Positions 63,380 to 64,000 of a DNA stretch of 64,000 nucleotides are shown here, in pieces (position 1 is the first letter of the stretch; every line of letters begins with the position of its first letter). The translations under genes and the position numbers were made by a program. Under the pieces are notes generated by a model, which searched no databases, was not told the origin of the DNA, and worked only from the letters and a program-made list of their open reading frames with translations. Source of the stretch: Pseudoips prasinana (taxonomy: Eukaryota > Arthropoda > Insecta > Lepidoptera > Nolidae); the NCBI GenBank assembly GCA_951640165.1, contig OX621254.1:22418001-22482000 (forward strand). The letters are read 5' to 3'.

Positions 63380-64000
63380 ATCGCATATATATTTGTACAA
63401 TTTCATTCTGAGCATATTGAATGAATCAAAGTGTAAGTCAATTGGATCACTACAATCATTCACCACCTTACATAACCTAGCGCATGGGGAATTAGCACCT
63501 AAGACTGTCCTCCGCGGCGGACAAAGCGGTGTTATTGGGCTGCGAGGGATTCTAGATGGGGCACGGAAATTGAAAAGTTGCAGTATTAAGGAACAATCAA
63601 TTCTGTGAGTCATCACTTTGCACACAAACATTGCGTCATTTATTTCGACGCCTTTCCAGTGACATAATTTTGTAGTGATTCAGTCGACTAGAGTATGACT
63701 GCATTTTTTTAGTTATACCATTGGAAAACGCCAAATACCAAAGGAAACGTTTTTGTACACGTTCCAAGCGTTAAGAATGTGTAGCGTAGTGAGGACGCCA
63801 GATTACGCTACAGTAGTCAAGTGCACTTCTAACTAAACTACAATAAAGCAAGATTTTTGTTTTTGAAGATTTGAACTGCTTGGTGTTTCTCAAAACAAAA
63901 CCTAACATTTGAGAGGATTTTTTTATTATATTATCCATAATGTGGAATAAAGCTTAACTTTTTGTCAAATGTTACACCTAGGTCTTTTACTGTGTCTAGT
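63380..64000 (-). pseudogene. Jockey-like LINE reverse transcriptase C-terminal part, cut by window edge
   Basis: In shifting minus-strand frames it reads LDTVKDLGVTFDKKLSF (63945-64000), LVRSALDYCSVIWRP and RLERVQKRFLWYLAF (63720-63830), the typical region after the YADD box. Several stops and frameshifts show it is dead. The 5' part lies outside the window. Confidence 0.75.

Noticed and set aside
1..64000. CRISPR arrays, bacterial operons or prophage features
   Set aside because: Repeats present are SINEs, MITEs and minisatellites; genes have spliceosomal introns, so such features are not expected and none was seen.

Overview
The window looks like nuclear DNA of an insect, most likely a moth or butterfly (Lepidoptera). 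It is AT-rich, carries compact multi-exon genes split by GT-AG introns, and is crowded with repeat types familiar from lepidopteran genomes: short Helitrons ending in CTAG, RTE and jockey/CR1-like LINEs, tRNA- and 5S-derived SINEs and TA-flanked MITEs. No bacterial, organellar or CRISPR feature was seen. All calls come from reading the sequence; no database search was possible.

Four host genes can be assembled exon by exon, and each joins into one open frame. (1) 10192-18306, minus: an uncharacterised secreted protein of 205 aa with 13 cysteines (5 exons). (2) 22390-36712, minus: an atypical MAP kinase of the ERK7/ERK8 (MAPK15) family, 545 aa, 7 exons. (3) 41110-44188, minus: a homologue of the plasminogen receptor PLGRKT, 155 aa, 4 exons. 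(4) 48553-60203, plus: flap endonuclease 1 (FEN1), 380 aa, 8 exons, with a nearly complete RTE retrotransposon in its last intron.

Most of the rest is mobile DNA. 1-8 kb: LINE relics inside long TTTTATTGTATTG-type arrays and a decayed DDE transposase. 9-20 kb: SINEs, a mariner with an intact transposase frame, a second TIR element abutting it, and MITEs, all around or inside the introns of the secreted-protein gene. 22-37 kb: the kinase gene, whose 6.5 kb first intron holds a degenerate PIF/Harbinger element with TTA target duplication. 44.5-47 kb: a P-element-like transposon with a THAP exon, inserted about 370 bp upstream of the PLGRKT start codon. 49-60 kb: FEN1 introns with four 5S rRNA-derived SINEs, Helitrons, a Mutator-like foldback element with a 9-bp target duplication, and the RTE LINE. 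The last kilobases hold MITEs and a LINE fragment running off the edge.

The most unusual theme is local duplication exactly at splice junctions. FEN1 exon 6 ends in five in-frame 45-bp copies that each repeat the exon end and its splice donor. The kinase exon 6 is followed by four decayed copies of its own 3' half plus donor. The THAP exon of the P-like element is duplicated head to head as a palindrome. The first could create isoforms differing by 15-residue steps. The functional genes look unrelated to each other (DNA replication and repair, atypical MAPK signalling, a membrane receptor, a secreted protein); there is no sign of an operon-like system.
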